A DNA stretch of 64,000 nucleotides from Flammula alnicola (Eukaryota; Basidiomycota; Agaricomycetes; Agaricales; Strophariaceae). The stretch spans positions 62,001-126,000 of the forward strand of contig JADNRV010000129.1 of assembly GCA_015499995.1 (NCBI GenBank), given 5' to 3'. Each line of letters starts with the position of its first letter. The stretch's first letter is position 1. Under the pieces are notes generated by a model. It did no database searches and was not told where the DNA came from. It was given only the letters and a program-made list of their open reading frames with translations. This document shows positions 1 to 12,478 of this stretch, piece by piece. Position numbers and translations under genes: made by a program.

Positions 1-2241
1 CCGTGCTTTATTCATGTCTCGCTCCTCACTGTCTGTCTGGCGCCGTGTTCTCAACCAAGTCCCAGGCCTTCCCGAATGCCCGCGTGATTTAACGGAACCA
101 CAATATGCGAGTCTCGTATTTGAGAAGTTCTGCATGGTAAGTCTCTCCTTTTTGGATCGTTCTCGTGATTGACATTCTGTTTCTAGGCCTGTGGAAGTAA
201 TCACGGGGTGATTAACGTGGATTACCGCAGACGACTGAGGATGTGTGTTACTTGCTTCAAGAACAAGTAAGTATACTCAAAAGCACCGCCTCTGTCTAAC
301 GTTATTGATACGCGAATGGTAGTACGATTACTGGACATTGCCTCATAAGCGAATACGGCCAGTTTGCACAAAACATATTTCCTTTGCTGCCATGCTCCGG
401 AGAAGATATCGACGACAACATGGACGATTCAGACAGTGAGTCTTTCACCGATTTCTTATTACCGGTACTGATTACCACCGCAGAATACTACATTTACCTT
501 GATTCGACCTTCTTCAAGCCTGAAGCAGAACTGATGCTTGCGGCACTCGACGAACGTACAGATGAACCCTGTGATACCGCTCAACTCTCCACCTTTATGG
601 AGAACGAGTCATTGAACGCTTTATGCATGATAACGGTATGTGTACATGATACCCAAACTACTTACGACTGATGCTAGTGATTTTAGGAAGGAATTTCGAT
701 AGCATTATGGCATGCTCAGAAGGGACTGGAGGCCATTATAGATGCATATGACACCATTGAGTCTCGATATCAGAAGTAGGTTGACGTTTCGCTGGGCATT
801 GTACGATGAACACTGTCTGAACACACACAGAATAATGGCCGAGATCGGTCTTCTGGGATGGAATCCGGCTTATTTTCCTGAGGATAGCGACGAGGAATTT
901 GAGGAATGGGAGAAGTACCTCCGTCAGCCGAAGGAGTTTAGTAAACGTGGTCCGTCACATTCCTCATGCTTCTATTCTACGATGTGGAAAGTATTCTCAG
1001 AAACGATCTAGGATGGAACATGATTCGTCCCAAGATGGAAGGGATTTACCTTCGCTGTAGAAGGCGGCGTCAAATCGATTCTCTCTTTAGGCGCGTCACG
1101 GAAGTCTACTTCCACCGCCGCGTAGTGCAGCCGGACGAAACGCGGATCACGATGCCTGGATGTGCAGATCTTGTTGACGACCCTTTCTTGGAAGAGTTCT
1201 TGGACCAAAAGCATGCTGGATGTACAGACGAAGAAATTCTCGCATTCGTGGACGACAAATTGTGCAACAACCCTAGTGGTGTCTTCATCCAGGAAGTGGA
1301 GCGTGGGCTTCTGCAGCAGATCAGATTGCTGGATGTCTCCGAAGAACCTCCATTTGAAGGCCTGGAACAAGCACGAATTTTGTTCCTATGCCCTTGTTTC
1401 GCCTGTCAGGACGAACATGGAAAGTCGGGTGGACTGATCTCGTACCCCGAAATTATTGGCCACCTAGCCGATGTGTACCCAGATCGTCGTTGGTCTTCTC
1501 TCTACCCTTGTATTCAGAGAGATGTGTACATTGCGGCAGGCGTCATCCTCGAAACATTGGGTCTCGAAAAGAATGCCACGAAAGACGAAGTCAATGTGCT
1601 TGGGAAGTTCGTCTGTGTCTGCCACCACCACATGTTCAGTGGTCCATTACCTTTCGAACAACTTGTAAGTGCATTGCTTTCATTCTAACCTTGGCCGTCA
1701 CTTACCCCCGTGCTTTCGGGTGATAGGTTCTTCATGTATACAACGAGCAACAATGGTATCGTGATATGAAGCTCCACGTTGCTCACAATATGTACGTTTT
1801 CTGAGTTCCATCTGGGAAATCCCCTTTCACAAGAATAGCGCTAACACAAGGAATAGGCGTCGCGTCGCGTTCGACTACCTCCTCAATAGTCATTCAGATC
1901 ATCGGCTGCCCGAGCTCATCAGGCATACTACGTCTGACGACGATGCCGAGACGCATCCCAGGACTCCACTCTCCGTACCGGAAACTCAGTCCACGGACGT
2001 ACCAGAGGACCTCATCTGCTCATACTGTTATCAACTAACATTCAGGGACTGTCCGATTCGAAATGAAACCGGCGAGTATCATATGAGAGTCAAGTGGGTA
2101 TTTTGCTTTTTGTCGTAGGTTCGTCGTGGCTGATTTATTTGATTATGTGGTTGTAGACATGGGATGGAAAGCAGACATGAAGATGATGTAGGCGAACCGG
2201 AAGAAGTGCATGAAGCATATAGATCAAGTCATAGATACTGA
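1..2241 (+). CDS. F-box protein, Agaricomycete type, 5' end outside the window
   Basis: The reading starts inside the F-box helix region (FMSRSSLSVWRRVL, then LPECPRDLTEPQYASLVFEK), the signature of the large mushroom F-box family whose members act as substrate adaptors of SCF ubiquitin ligases. Exons read 1-136, 187-266, 323-635, 687-775, 831-946, 1012-1664, then three short 3' exons ending at TGA 2239-2241. A Cys-rich module follows the F-box (ACGSN, then CVTCFKNK), and late exons carry CPCFACQDEH, CVCHHH and CSYCYQLTF, plausibly metal-binding. The middle (DLGWNMIRPKMEGIYLR) matches the neighbouring minus-strand paralogue exon by exon, which supports the splice sites. The start codon lies upstream of base 1. 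Substrate unknown. Family assignment is firm; exact short 3' exons are inferred. Confidence 0.85.
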
Positions 2242-2767
2242 GTAGCAAAAATAGTCCTGAAATTGAAACTAGTTACTCCATATCTCGTATAGTTGAGCGC
2301 GCCAGCTGCGGTTCAGTTGAATGAATATGCATTACGCTGCAGTCGCCTTCCAGCCTTGAGCCTTCCAAACATTTTGCTCATATATATCATAGACATTAAG
2401 CAGGTATCGATACCTCCCGTTGGACAAGTCCTAGGCCTACCCACTCACGATCTGCGGTTCTCACTTCGTTCCTTTCGGTGTCTAGACTGGCAGTCCGCCG
2501 AACTGCGCAAACCCGTACCTACATTACTTAGACTCTACACGACACCGGCAATTAATTCAACGACTGGACAGAAGAGCCTCGAGAGCGTGGAAAGAGCGTG
2601 TGCTGGCCCAAAGCGTCCATGAAGTAGAGAGGGAGAACAAGGGTTTGGATAAAACAAGAAAAGATGGTTTTAAAACAAAAAAGCAAGCGAACATGAATAA
2701 GTCGAGAACGGTTTGATGGTCTGATTCTACTGTGGTCTCATCGGTCACGTACAATGGAAATGAAAAG
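2242..2767. other. Short spacer between convergent F-box genes
   Basis: This stretch separates the stop codons of the two tail-to-tail F-box paralogues. I see only AT-rich 3'-flank sequence and no conserved ORF, repeat or RNA gene. Confidence 0.5.
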
Positions 2768-5700
2768 CTAGGAAGAACACCCGTATGTTCCATACATCGC
2801 AGCCAATTGATCGAGAGCGGCTATATCTCCGTCAATCCTTGCTTTACCGTGTCTGAAAGAGAGCATGATCAGTATGCCTCTACGGTCTACCACGCCATTG
2901 AGGCACGTACTTGCTCTTCATATGAAATGCCTCCTCGGCGGCCTTTAATGGTCGTGGTTGTACTCGAAGTGTGAGCTGATAGCAGTATCGACAATAGCCC
3001 TCTTTGGAAGTAGGGATGGTATGGTGAGGGATGGGTTGGGCCTCATTTTCATCATTGAGAGAATGAGGGCTTATAATCATGGGAAGATTCTTCACGTTAT
3101 GGGTGTCGATTAATAACTCCTTAACTATATGCGTACTGAAATATTGGAAGACATTATCAGTTCTTAGTTAGCAAAGAATTCATAATTCGAAGGATGCTTA
3201 CGCAGTCGGATGAATCATTCCGAGTATCGATTGATACCAAACTCGCTCGCTGTAGACATGATAAACCTGGAAACATATGAGCAGAGAAAGGGAAATATCA
3301 TTCATAAAGACATACAAGTCGTTCAAACGTCATAGCATTCGGGTGTCCGCAGCGACAAACCAATTTCCCTAGTTTAGCGACATCTTTCCGAGCGCAATTC
3401 TTCGGCAATCCCAATGCTAATATCACATCCTCAGCGACTTTCATCGCCTGGGAATCGGCCTTGATGTCGTCGAAGATGGCCAAAACCCATGGCGAATCCA
3501 TATGAGCACCAACCCAGTGATCGATGATTTCCAGATAGGAAAAGAACACCATTCCGACTTTCTGTTTAATCTTGCATTGGTCACAGCTGCAGATAAATAG
3601 AGTCTTTGCTTTGTGGAGCAGGTTACTTGTATGTCTTTCCTCAGAATTGCATTTTCTCAGAATTGCGTCCAAGCTGGACTTGGCTCGAGGAAGAAAATCC
3701 TCGGACAGCAGGGGTTGCAATTCTGACATCAGGGCATCCAGTTCCAAGTCAGTACATCCAGTAGACCAATGCGTATCGAGAAAGTCGTCAAGACAAGAAG
3801 TCGGGAAATCTCGCCAGGTTGGTAACTGCGCTCGCTTCGAAAGCTCTTGATGTTTACGGAAATTTCGATAAGCCACCTCAATTCGGTCGAGTAGCATTCG
3901 AGTCTGGATATTCCGCTTGCTTCGTTCGTAAATCTCAAGCATCTTCGGCCGTAGGATGTTCCATCCTGCCACAATATAATTTCAAGATGAGTAACTGATT
4001 TCATGGCAAGGCCAATTTGGCTACGAACCTCGGGTAGTTAACTCCTTGGCTTCATTCAAATAGTCATCCCATTGGTCAGTATCTGTGTCGTCGTCCTCGT
4101 CTGGAAAATATTTTTTTTCCCAACCCAAGGCTTTCATCTCAGTCATGATTCTGCGCAAAATCAATTAACCATCAGGTATGGGTCAATGAAATAGAATCTC
4201 ACCTCTTCCGTCGCTTTAATGCCGTTTTATGCCCTTCTGACACCTTACGACCCTCCAAGAGATTAGCCCAAAAATCCATTTCCAGGCCTTCCTGCAAAGT
4301 TCTGAGATCAAGGTTGCGCCGCATTCGCACGGAAGGAACTTACATTCATCATTCGCGTTGCTTGTGCATGCTGTTCGAGGAGAAAGCCATCGTACTCAGC
4401 GGGAGATGTCGATTTGCGCAACGAGAGCTCCGCGAACACGAGTTCCGCCTCAGGTAAAAAATACAGCATAGCATCAGTGTTTTCAAGGCTATCCAAGGCG
4501 GATAGTCTGGGATAAACTACGCCACATCAGTACGACAGCAGACAGGTCACGTCAAAGTATAAGAAACTTACTCGTGGGTCCAGACGATGGTAAAAGGGAT
4601 AATGCTTCATTCGGTGGCTTGAGACGTGACTTCAATACACGACCAGTAACCATACTAGAGGATAGTTTGTCAGTCTCGAGGGAGGTCTAAGAAACAGGGC
4701 AAGAGAAAATTGGCGTGCCTTGAGCGTGCACGAGCGTGCCTGAGCGTGCCACGCTCAGCACGCTCAGCCCTTTTGGCGTGCGATGCGTGTGATGTTCAGC
4801 ACGCTCAGCTCTTTTGGCGTGCAATTATCTATTTTAGCGTGCTGCTACTTATCATCGCATTGCACACATTCAATAGAGTATAATAAGTTTCTTTGCTATT
4901 GTGCCCAAAAGATTGCAGAATTTGTACACAGCACAGGTATACATTTAATAGGTAATACCACATTCAGCCCCCTCACAGCTGAGCATGTTAATATCTGGTA
5001 GGCTGTAGTCCATCACTCCTGCCGTACGTCCTCCGATCCGAGGTTGGTGAACAATGGGAATATGACAAGATCCAGGCCGGCGCCGCCGTTTTCTCCAACC
5101 TAGCCTTGCCCGCTCGTAAATACATCCACACCACTGCTACCTGGCTCGTCTGTTTGCGCTGCGAACAAACACAGCATCAAGTCGATGGCTGAGCTGCAGC
5201 AGCTAGTCACCCTGCGAGCGCATGGACCATGGGTGAGCAACCTGCCTGAACCGGGCATGTGATAGCAGTGGAGAAAAGGGATGCTGCAGCCCGCATATGA
5301 TTGTAAATTGTAGGTAGTAAACTTATATATTGCTGTATTCTAAGAGGTCTGTATAAATACCTTTTACAGAGTACTACTAAGTCCTACAAAATATTAAGTA
5401 AGGAAATAATAATTAGGCCGTGCAAGTTGAATCAGCAAGATAAGCGCACAATAAGCGCTCGAGTCAATCAAGCCGCGTGGAATGTCCGAGTACATTCCCA
5501 ACACTTACCACTGAGTGTTATGAGCATCCTGAAGAGCGTGTGAAGCGTTCTGATGAGCGTGCATGAGTTTGCCTAATTGGCGTGCAAGCGTGCGTGAGTT
5601 TGCCCAATTGGCGTGCGAGCGTGCGTTGGCGTGCGTCATGACGTGTGAGCGTGCGTGAGCGTGCCACGCTAAAACCTTTGAAATTCACACGCGTGCATAC

Positions 5701-7187
5701 GCGTGCATCTGCGTGCATCTGCGTGCTTATGCATGTCATATATCATATGTGTTTCTCAAGGCAGGAGCTCACAAAAATCAGATTGGTTTTAATCTGACAG
5801 ATATACTCTTGCAACTGTCAAGCTTCTGCTGCACACTGACTTGGTCGCATTCAACACCATACCTTTTGATCTATCTACTTCTTCCTCCTTGTGGATGTTC
5901 TCAGAGCTTGTTAGTTCTCTAAATGTATCTTATTCCAAGGCAGATAGGCTTAGGGATGGCGTACCGGCCAGTCTGCAATGTAAAAGACTCGGTAATCAAT
6001 TCATTGATTCTACTTCAAGAGGCCCTTCCCACGGACCGATAATAATGCTTCGCTTTCGAAACTATTACCCACGGTATAAGTTTGGCAGAATACCAATGCC
6101 GTTGTCTGAAGTTGTTGAAGCACTAAGATCTCTCGGAGAAATAACAAAAGAGAAGGTAGAGGGTAGAATATCTTCACAATTATGCAGCCACACGTAATAA
6201 CTTATTTCTTTTTCAAGTACCTTGGTCTATGGATGAGCGTGCATTGGCGTGCATTGGCGTGCCACGCCAAGCACGCCACGCACGCCACGCACGCTCGTGC
6301 ACGCGGATATCCTCTAGCCCTAAGAAACAAACATAACGAACTTTTTCTTTAAACAAGAAGTGCACAGGCGTAGGCGCAGCTTAAGCTGTACTTTAATTTT
6401 GCCGCGAGTACCCAAGCAGGCCTAGGAAATTAATATGCCTTCGCTCTAATATGGAGTGGAATCAAAACGAAATGCTCACCATGCAAAACTTTTCAAACAA
6501 TAAACTTGCATACTGAGGCTCCGTCAAATCTTGAGGGCACTTTGGAAGCTCTTCTACCTGCCTGAGCACTCGGCGCCAAATGGAAAGTGAATTACGCGAC
6601 ATGAAGAGTGTTCGAAATTCCTTGGACACCCGGGTAAGGTGGAGCAAATCGATAGGTTCGATGTAGGATGCAATCTACAATATAGAAATTAACAAAATGT
6701 TTGAATAATGGATATAAATTATAATCTGACCTCAAAAACTACGTCCAGGGGCAAGTCGATGAAGTCTTTGAGCGCCCCCGGTCTGAATCTCTTGGAGGCT
6801 TTTCGAGAAGAGAGTTTCGTAGTTGAAGGTTTTAAAAATGGCGGAGGAATAATTAAGCTCAGTCGATCTGCCATATCGTTAGCGAGACGTTTTATTGTAC
6901 TTGTCACGATGATAAAGTGAAAAAGAACAAGACGCACTTAGAACAAAAGGAGTTTGAGCAGGAGGGACATCGTGGCTTGCTGCACTGGCAGGCGTTGTAA
7001 CAGACAGAGTCTGGGAAGGTGCGTCAGGGTAGGGTATATCTTCTGGTAATGAGTTAGGGAGCTCCATATTCAAAAGAAGAGCTCGGAGCTGGTGGCTCGT
7101 TACAAGCTCGTTAAGCTTTTGAAGGGCCATGATATTTGTTGTAGTTTGGTCTTTAACTGAAACGCTCACAGGCATGTGATGTGACAC
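2768..7187 (-). CDS. F-box protein, paralogue of the 1-2241 gene, with a transposon in one intron
   Basis: Complete gene. A Ser/Pro-rich N-terminus from ATG 7187 is followed by the F-box (FIDLPLDVVFE, intron, IASYIEPIDLLHLTRVSKEF, then SLSIWRRVLRQVEELPKCPQ). Then come a Cys module (ACLGTRG, CTSCLKKK), the AGWNILRPKMLEIYERS segment, a C-terminal FICSCDQC / VCRCGHP / CRYCYQL zinc-ligand-like series and a stop at 2768-2770. Exon order and phases match the plus-strand paralogue throughout. The intron after CTSCLKKK spans 4655-6341 (1687 bp). Removing the MULE-family insertion and one 9-bp TSD leaves 54 bp, a normal fungal intron, so the coding frame is intact. Its donor is GTTCGT rather than GTAAGT. 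Whether the long intron is still spliced cannot be told from sequence. Confidence 0.82.
4711..4830. repeat. GCGTGC subterminal array, left end of the small MULE element
   Basis: Irregular repeats of GCGTGC and GAGCGTGC, together with their complement CACGCTCAGC, follow the TIR directly. Similar arrays sit near the right end and in the full-length MULE. Spacing is irregular, so this is not a simple tandem satellite. Confidence 0.7.
5525..5720. repeat. Internal GCGTGC array of the small MULE element
   Basis: Dense GAGCGTGC / TTGGCGTGC / GTGCGTG words, mostly in one orientation, about 600 bp before the right end. The shorter right terminal array is at 6233-6303. Confidence 0.65.
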
Positions 7188-8062
7188 ACGCGAGATCTTG
7201 AGTCACACCGTACTTGACCTTCAAGTACTTATAGTTAATAGATACTAGACAAGAGCAGCACCTTATAGGTTAGATGCCACATTAATATTTGGAGAACTGG
7301 AGTAGAGCTGCCTCCGCACTGAGTACTGAGAATTTGCTCAAATTTGCTAAGAACTTAGTACAAACTAGGGGCTCTCAGTCTCGACGCCCGCGCCATGATC
7401 GTCAGATCAAGCGACAGCCACCATCAGCCAGCCGGGCCACGACATATCTTTGACGAAAAAAAGACTATATCCAGTTGCGGCCCTTTCCGGTAAGTTACAC
7501 TTCCTCCATCGAGGCCCAATCGCCATTATTTTGCAACTCTCTTCTATGCGGAGAGGCGGAGTAGATGAGTAATTATTTCATGTCCAAGTCATTGTGGAGA
7601 CGACATCATCATTTCCATGTGGTGCCTTTCCCTAAGGACAATGCTCTCGCAAAGAGAGACAATAACGCGCCCCGCAAAATATGCTCATGATGTTCTGCTG
7701 TGTTTGAGTCTGTTCCAATCCTTACTCCTTCTCTTCCTTTACAGTGCCAGATGTTATATTAACGTTAGTTACAGGTTTCTTTGCTCCGTGCATACTATCC
7801 GTGGGGCAGGCTACGCAGGGCTGATCTTGAAAGATGGGTGTGTATCGAGCCCGAGACGATATAAGATCATGTGTTGATACTCTTGGATCCCGGCGTTCAG
7901 CGATTAGACCAGGATATACTACCACTACTTGGTCAATCGTCTCAATAACCTAGTCGGGTTTAGGTCTTTATTGGGTGTTCTATAAGGCCCGCTTGTCAAT
8001 GATCATTGAGAAGGAACGTATATTAATCCCAAATTAGTCTTTGTCGTCTCTCGTAACTCCTG
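7188..8062. other. Intergenic region, no recognised gene
   Basis: Lies upstream of the minus-strand F-box gene and downstream of the minus-strand BAHD gene. An open frame at 7617-7877 (+) has no recognisable domain or intron partner and I do not call it a gene. No repeat or TIR was seen. Confidence 0.4.
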
Positions 8063-9605
8063 TTAGCTTTGAGCTTCCTCCACAAGACGCCGTATCTCCG
8101 CTTCCAGCCTATCCAACCGTGTGAGTATCAAATTAACCTGTAACAATAACGCGCCATCCTCAAGGTACCCAACAACAGTCATCATGTTCGTGTAGTTGGT
8201 GAGTGGGGGCTTGCGGAAACATTTCTTGTAACGGCACAGCGTACGCCCTGCACCTGTTCCCGTCCAATTGATGTTGGCGATGTTGGCGACGCAGACGTTG
8301 GTCAGCGTGGCGCTTTCGTCCACGTTTGGGCGGAAGTACATAAATGCGCGCTGGGTCTCCGCGCCTCGAATCATCACGTCATAGCACTGCAAGGCGTCCT
8401 CAACAGTGAAGTTTTGCCTGGTCTTACATAGATCAGAGGCGAGTGCGGAAATAGACCTTGTCTCCAATTCTTGAACGGTGTATTGCTGATACGGGAGGGG
8501 AATAACACAATTCTGCGAATAATTTGCCAGTACTCCATCGAAGAACCGACGCAGAGAAGCCAGGTTTGCCATATGAACGGTGTTATCTGGACGAAGTCTA
8601 TTATCACAGAAAATTGTCTGAGGAAAATATGTAGGCATCCAGGCGAACAATAACAGTGATGGTCATACCTTGAACAAAAAAGCAGCTAACACATCCCCTG
8701 TCGAGAGCCGTACATCGCCTCCTTCATCGACCAGGCCCTGCCGCGTATCTTCCACGAGCTTATCCATCGCCTGCCGAGGAATCAGCAGCATCTTCTCTCC
8801 CGAGCCATGCCATATCATCTGCCAGTACGACCAGACCGAAAACACAAGAATCCACCAAAACCCGACCAGACCCGTGACAGAGTATACCTCCTTGTTCGCG
8901 TATTCAGGTCTTTCCAGAGCGGCCTTCTTCAACATAACCGACAATGGGTTCTCATTAAGGCCACTGTGGAGAGCGGCCGGGGAGGGCCATGCCTTCCCCA
9001 GAAGCTCGGCTTCCACTGCATGGACGACAGAGGACATACCGAGTCCGTCGAATACCGCGTGCGGAAAGGTAACACCGATGCAAGAGTATGATTGGTTCCC
9101 CTCCGGATCATTGAAGTGAGTTACATGCCAGCAGGTTATGGGGTGTGCGCCGTTGATGAATGCCTCAGTCGCCCGTGGCGCCTCCGCGTCCATAAGGAGT
9201 GCAGAGGGGAGCGGCATATGCGACGGCGGCAGAGGGAGTGATACGAAATCGGAGAGAGGCTTGTCCGATGCCCGCGATGTCAGAGTATAGCGTCGGTATC
9301 CTGCGGGACGTGTAAAGCCAAGGGGAATTCGGAGCTGGTACATCTTCTGTGAATAGACGATTTGCGCATTAGGACAGAACACAATAAATTCGCGTGTTTA
9401 TGCATACCTCGTTTCTCTCCAGCCTCCCGCCGAGCAGTGGCCATTTGGCCGTAACTTTTTCCAACGCGTGCTCCAGACGGCTCACATCCACCGTTCCTTC
9501 GACGAGCCATCCCATGACAACGACTATGCCCGCGAACGCATTGTCGAATAAAGTGAGGGGATACACGGCCTCCCTGTCGTTCGCTAGACCTCCCAGAGTC
9601 GCCAT
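8063..9605 (-). CDS. BAHD-type acyltransferase, copy A
   Basis: Three exons (9605-9408, 9346-8669, 8617-8063) sum to 1431 bp, 476 residues, with canonical GT-AG introns of 61 and 43 bp. The catalytic HxxxDG of the BAHD/transferase family (PF02458-like) is visible as HAVFDG in GVTFPHAVFDGLG near residue 170. The N-terminal segment VYPLTLFDNAFAG followed by WPLLGGRLERN is the usual start of this fold. A hydrophobic stretch (GFWWILVFSVWSYWQ) after the catalytic motif may be a membrane-proximal helix. By family, it would transfer an acyl group from a CoA thioester to an alcohol or amine acceptor; the substrate cannot be read. A close paralogue lies at 58948-60507 on the opposite strand with the same intron positions. 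No DFGWG motif was identified. Confidence 0.82.
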
Positions 9606-9779
9606 GCTGGATAGAGAGACCTTGAATGGGGAAGAAATTGGTCGAAAGAGCGTACTATGATGTGGTATTTAAGAAGGTCTGAGACGTGTAGATGTTGCAA
9701 ATAAACTTGTACATCCATAAACACCTCGGGAATTGAGTAGATTCTAACGCTTCTGCGCCCCCTGTGGATGTCTGTGCTG

Positions 9780-10745
9780 TAACTTCTGCTGATTCGTCGT
9801 GTTCGAATTTATGTTGATCGAAGAGCAATTGCCGCCACCAAACGCCTCAGACTACTCAAAATCTACAAGCCACGTAAGTCCTAGACCACGAAAAGCTTCA
9901 CATCCAACGCACGATGTCCACCCAAATGAAGTCTCTCCTTCGCAAAACGTCTTCCTTGGCCTTCGGTTTCGCCGGAAGCCCATACACTGAGCTCATCAGA
10001 ACAATAAGAACACTCGCGTGATGGATGAAGCCGTGGCGCTGCTTACTCATAAGAGGCTTGTAGAATGAAAGTCAATACGAAGTGTTTACGCTTGACGATC
10101 AGGGGTAGCTAGTACACGAATCATCTAGTGTACGCCATCCTCGTTTAAGCTTGAACTAGAATTATAATGAGATTGGAACTTACTTGGTGAATGAGGCGGG
10201 TAGTTCGACGTGAAATCCAAGAGTGGCCAACGTTTTATCATTGCGATAGAAATAACGACGGATTTGGTGTCATTCCAGATTCTGGAGACAGGCGCAGGTA
10301 TATAACGGGTTGTTTTCTGATCTTCACCTCCGTCGCCGGTTCTCTGCCATCTAAATTGCAGGAGCAAATCTCAGCGTATAGCATTGCACGGGTAAAAATA
10401 AAAACATACCCTCAATTTTACTACCGACAGCTCTCGAATTCATAACAGGTTCCAGGGTGATCAAGGGCCTTTCAGCTTCTTGCACGTCCTTCAAGTCCGC
10501 ATGAAGCCATTCGCGGGGATGTTCGGGACGAGTTTTGCGACACGACGGCTGAACCTAGCAAGAGAGGCAGTATTAATCGTAGAAATGGAAACTGAGAAGT
10601 AGTGCCACTCACGCGTGCGATAAGACGCGTTTGCCCTCTTGGTTGCAAACGAAGACAATATTTGTGTGAACTCTGGCAGGGGTTCCCTAGGTTGCAAGAT
10701 CTTTCGTCGAATCATTCGAGAGGGTTATAGCTATAGCCATAATGG
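9780..10745 (-). pseudogene. Remnant of an unrecognised split gene
   Basis: On the minus strand, coding-like blocks follow one another from about 10745: IRRKILQPREPLPEFTQIL, then DLKDVQEAERPLITLEPVMN, then RKQPVIYLRLSPESGM, then NDKTLATLGFHVELPASF. They lie in different frames with stops between them, and only some changes coincide with plausible GT-AG introns (for example one ending CAATTTAG). I do not recognise the family. It looks like a gene decaying by small indels, though a poorly resolved live gene is possible. Confidence 0.35.
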
Positions 10746-11029
10746 TGTTCCAGAAGATAGCCTGTGATGAAGCTGGAGGTTGCCTGGAGGACAACCAAAG
10801 GACAACTGAAGGAAATCGACAGGGTTCAAGTTCGAACGAGTTGACGAACATAAGCTTGCATTACGTACTTAACAAAAGAAGAGCGGCTTCCCGGGCCGAA
10901 ACCTTACCACGTGACTTGAAGGGTATAAATCGACATAATTATATTGAAAATTTGAACTTTCTTCCTCTTGCCAAACCAACCTACAAACCTACAATAAACA
11001 TATGTTACACTCCCATTACATCGATCATT

Positions 11030-11891
11030 CTACCAGGGCAAGTTGGTACCATCGAAGTGCCAGAACGCGCCCGTCTTCTCCAGAGTGAGTGCCTCCGAGA
11101 TCTTGATGACATTACCCGCGGCAGCCTCCGGCGGGAAATGCGGGACCTGCGGCGCATACTTGGCCATCCAGTCATTAATCCCTTCCCCAAGCGGGGTCTG
11201 CGACCAGCCGGGGTGGATCGCGGCGGTGGTGACGCCCTCGTACTTGAGCGTGGCGGCCCACTTGTGTGCGAGCATGTTGAGCGCGGCTTTGGCCACGGAG
11301 TATGCGTTGAATTGGCCGGCCATCATGAATGTGATCTGGGAGGAAGCGAGGACGGAGGAGATGAAGATGATCCGCTTCAGTTCGGATTTCTTGATGAGAG
11401 GGAGGAAGGCGCGAGAGACGCGTAGAGGGGCGACAGTGCTGAAGGACATCTCCTCGGCGAATTCATCGAGGTCTCTGCATAAGCGAAGAACGCGTTAGGG
11501 ACTTTACACAGGAAGGAACACGAAGATACGCACAAGTCCTCGAATCTGGTATTTGGCTGTGGGTTCTTGCCGGCATTGTTAACGAGGTAATCAAGACCGT
11601 TCGGAAGGAGAGGTGTAACAGTTTCGACGGCCTTGTCAACGCTGACTTGGCTGTTGATATCGAGCTCGATAACCTTGAGATTTTTGGGGTGCTTAGCAGC
11701 CAAGGCTTGCAACTCCGGCGCGTCGACGTTACGAGCAGTCGCAATGACAAAGTTAGAGTCGCTCTTGACCTGCAGATGGATGAACCTATTAAAAGATGTC
11801 GCTGGTAGCAGTTAAGAACGGCGCTTACCAGGTTCTCGACAGTGTTGTAGCCGATACCTCTGTTGGCGCCGGTGATCAACCAGGAAGGCAT
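11030..11891 (-). CDS. Short-chain dehydrogenase/reductase (SDR)
   Basis: Three exons (11891-11829, 11769-11534, 11474-11030) total 744 bp, 247 residues, a normal classical SDR length. Nucleotide-binding TGANRGIG is at residues 7-14. NNAG follows the central beta strand. The catalytic Ser is in IIFISSVLAS and the YxxxK pair in AYSVAKAALN. After it, HPGWSQTPLG is the usual C-terminal substrate loop. The family reduces or oxidises carbonyl/alcohol substrates with NAD(P)(H) in the cytosol; the sequence resembles the fungal ketoreductase-like subgroup, but the substrate is not identifiable. No biosynthetic cluster partner is adjacent, although a BAHD gene lies 1.4 kb away on the same strand. Confidence 0.88.
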
Positions 11892-12478
11892 GTCGAATTA
11901 CTGAGTAGTGAAGTTGAGTGGATTGGGTTGTTGAAGAGCTGGAAAGCTGGAGGCTGTTGTTATGAATCATCTCGAATATCTTGAAGCCTTTTAAACTCTG
12001 GCAATGGAAGGCTCTAGACGCGGGGCAGAGTCGAAGCCTACGCGTACAGTAACCAGATATGCATGCGCGGGACCTGTCAACGGAATCGGTGTTTGACTAA
12101 GAAGTTGCATTACTAACCATATACCCAAGTCTGCAGACAATGAGGGGAGGCTATTTTGGGACTCAGACGGACGTCAATCCCGTCGCCGAAGCCGATGCCC
12201 GACATCCACCATTCACTCGCTGCAAATCCACCGCATAACTTATAGTCTAGACACAATTCACTGACTGTTGCTGTCAACGACCACTAATGGAAGAAGGTCT
12301 CCACCCAACTTACGTGGAATATCCACCCACTCCGAGTCTGAGTCTCCGAGGCTCGAGCAAGATTTGCTTCCTTGAAAGCGCGCAACTTGTGATCGTCGGA
12401 TCAATACCTACGACTCAGTGCCTTTCCCCACATGATATCGTCTACTTCAAGCCATCGTCCTCGAATCTTGCCTACTTA
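11892..12478. other. Upstream region of the SDR gene
   Basis: Non-coding by eye. It should hold the SDR promoter, but no specific element was identified. It ends at the TA that borders the TIR element starting at 12479. Confidence 0.4.

Larger units (their letters stand above)
4697..6320. mobile_element. Non-autonomous MULE-family element (1624 bp) in an F-box intron
   Basis: A perfect 9-bp duplication TAAGAAACA flanks it (4688-4696 and 6321-6329). Ends are inverted: the left starts GGGCAAGAGAAAATTGGCG, the right in reverse complement GGGCTAGAGGATATCCGCG, both running into GCGTGC repeats. The start GGGCA and the AAGAAAATTG core match the left end of the full-length MULE at 24506-31358, so that element (or a relative) is the likely transposase source. 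No transposase ORF is present. GCGTGC-type arrays lie at about 4711-4830, 5525-5720 and 6233-6303. Confidence 0.85.

Noticed and set aside
10742..11498. Long plus-strand frames opposite the SDR gene
   Set aside because: They mirror the GC-rich third positions of the minus-strand SDR exon and lack motifs of their own.
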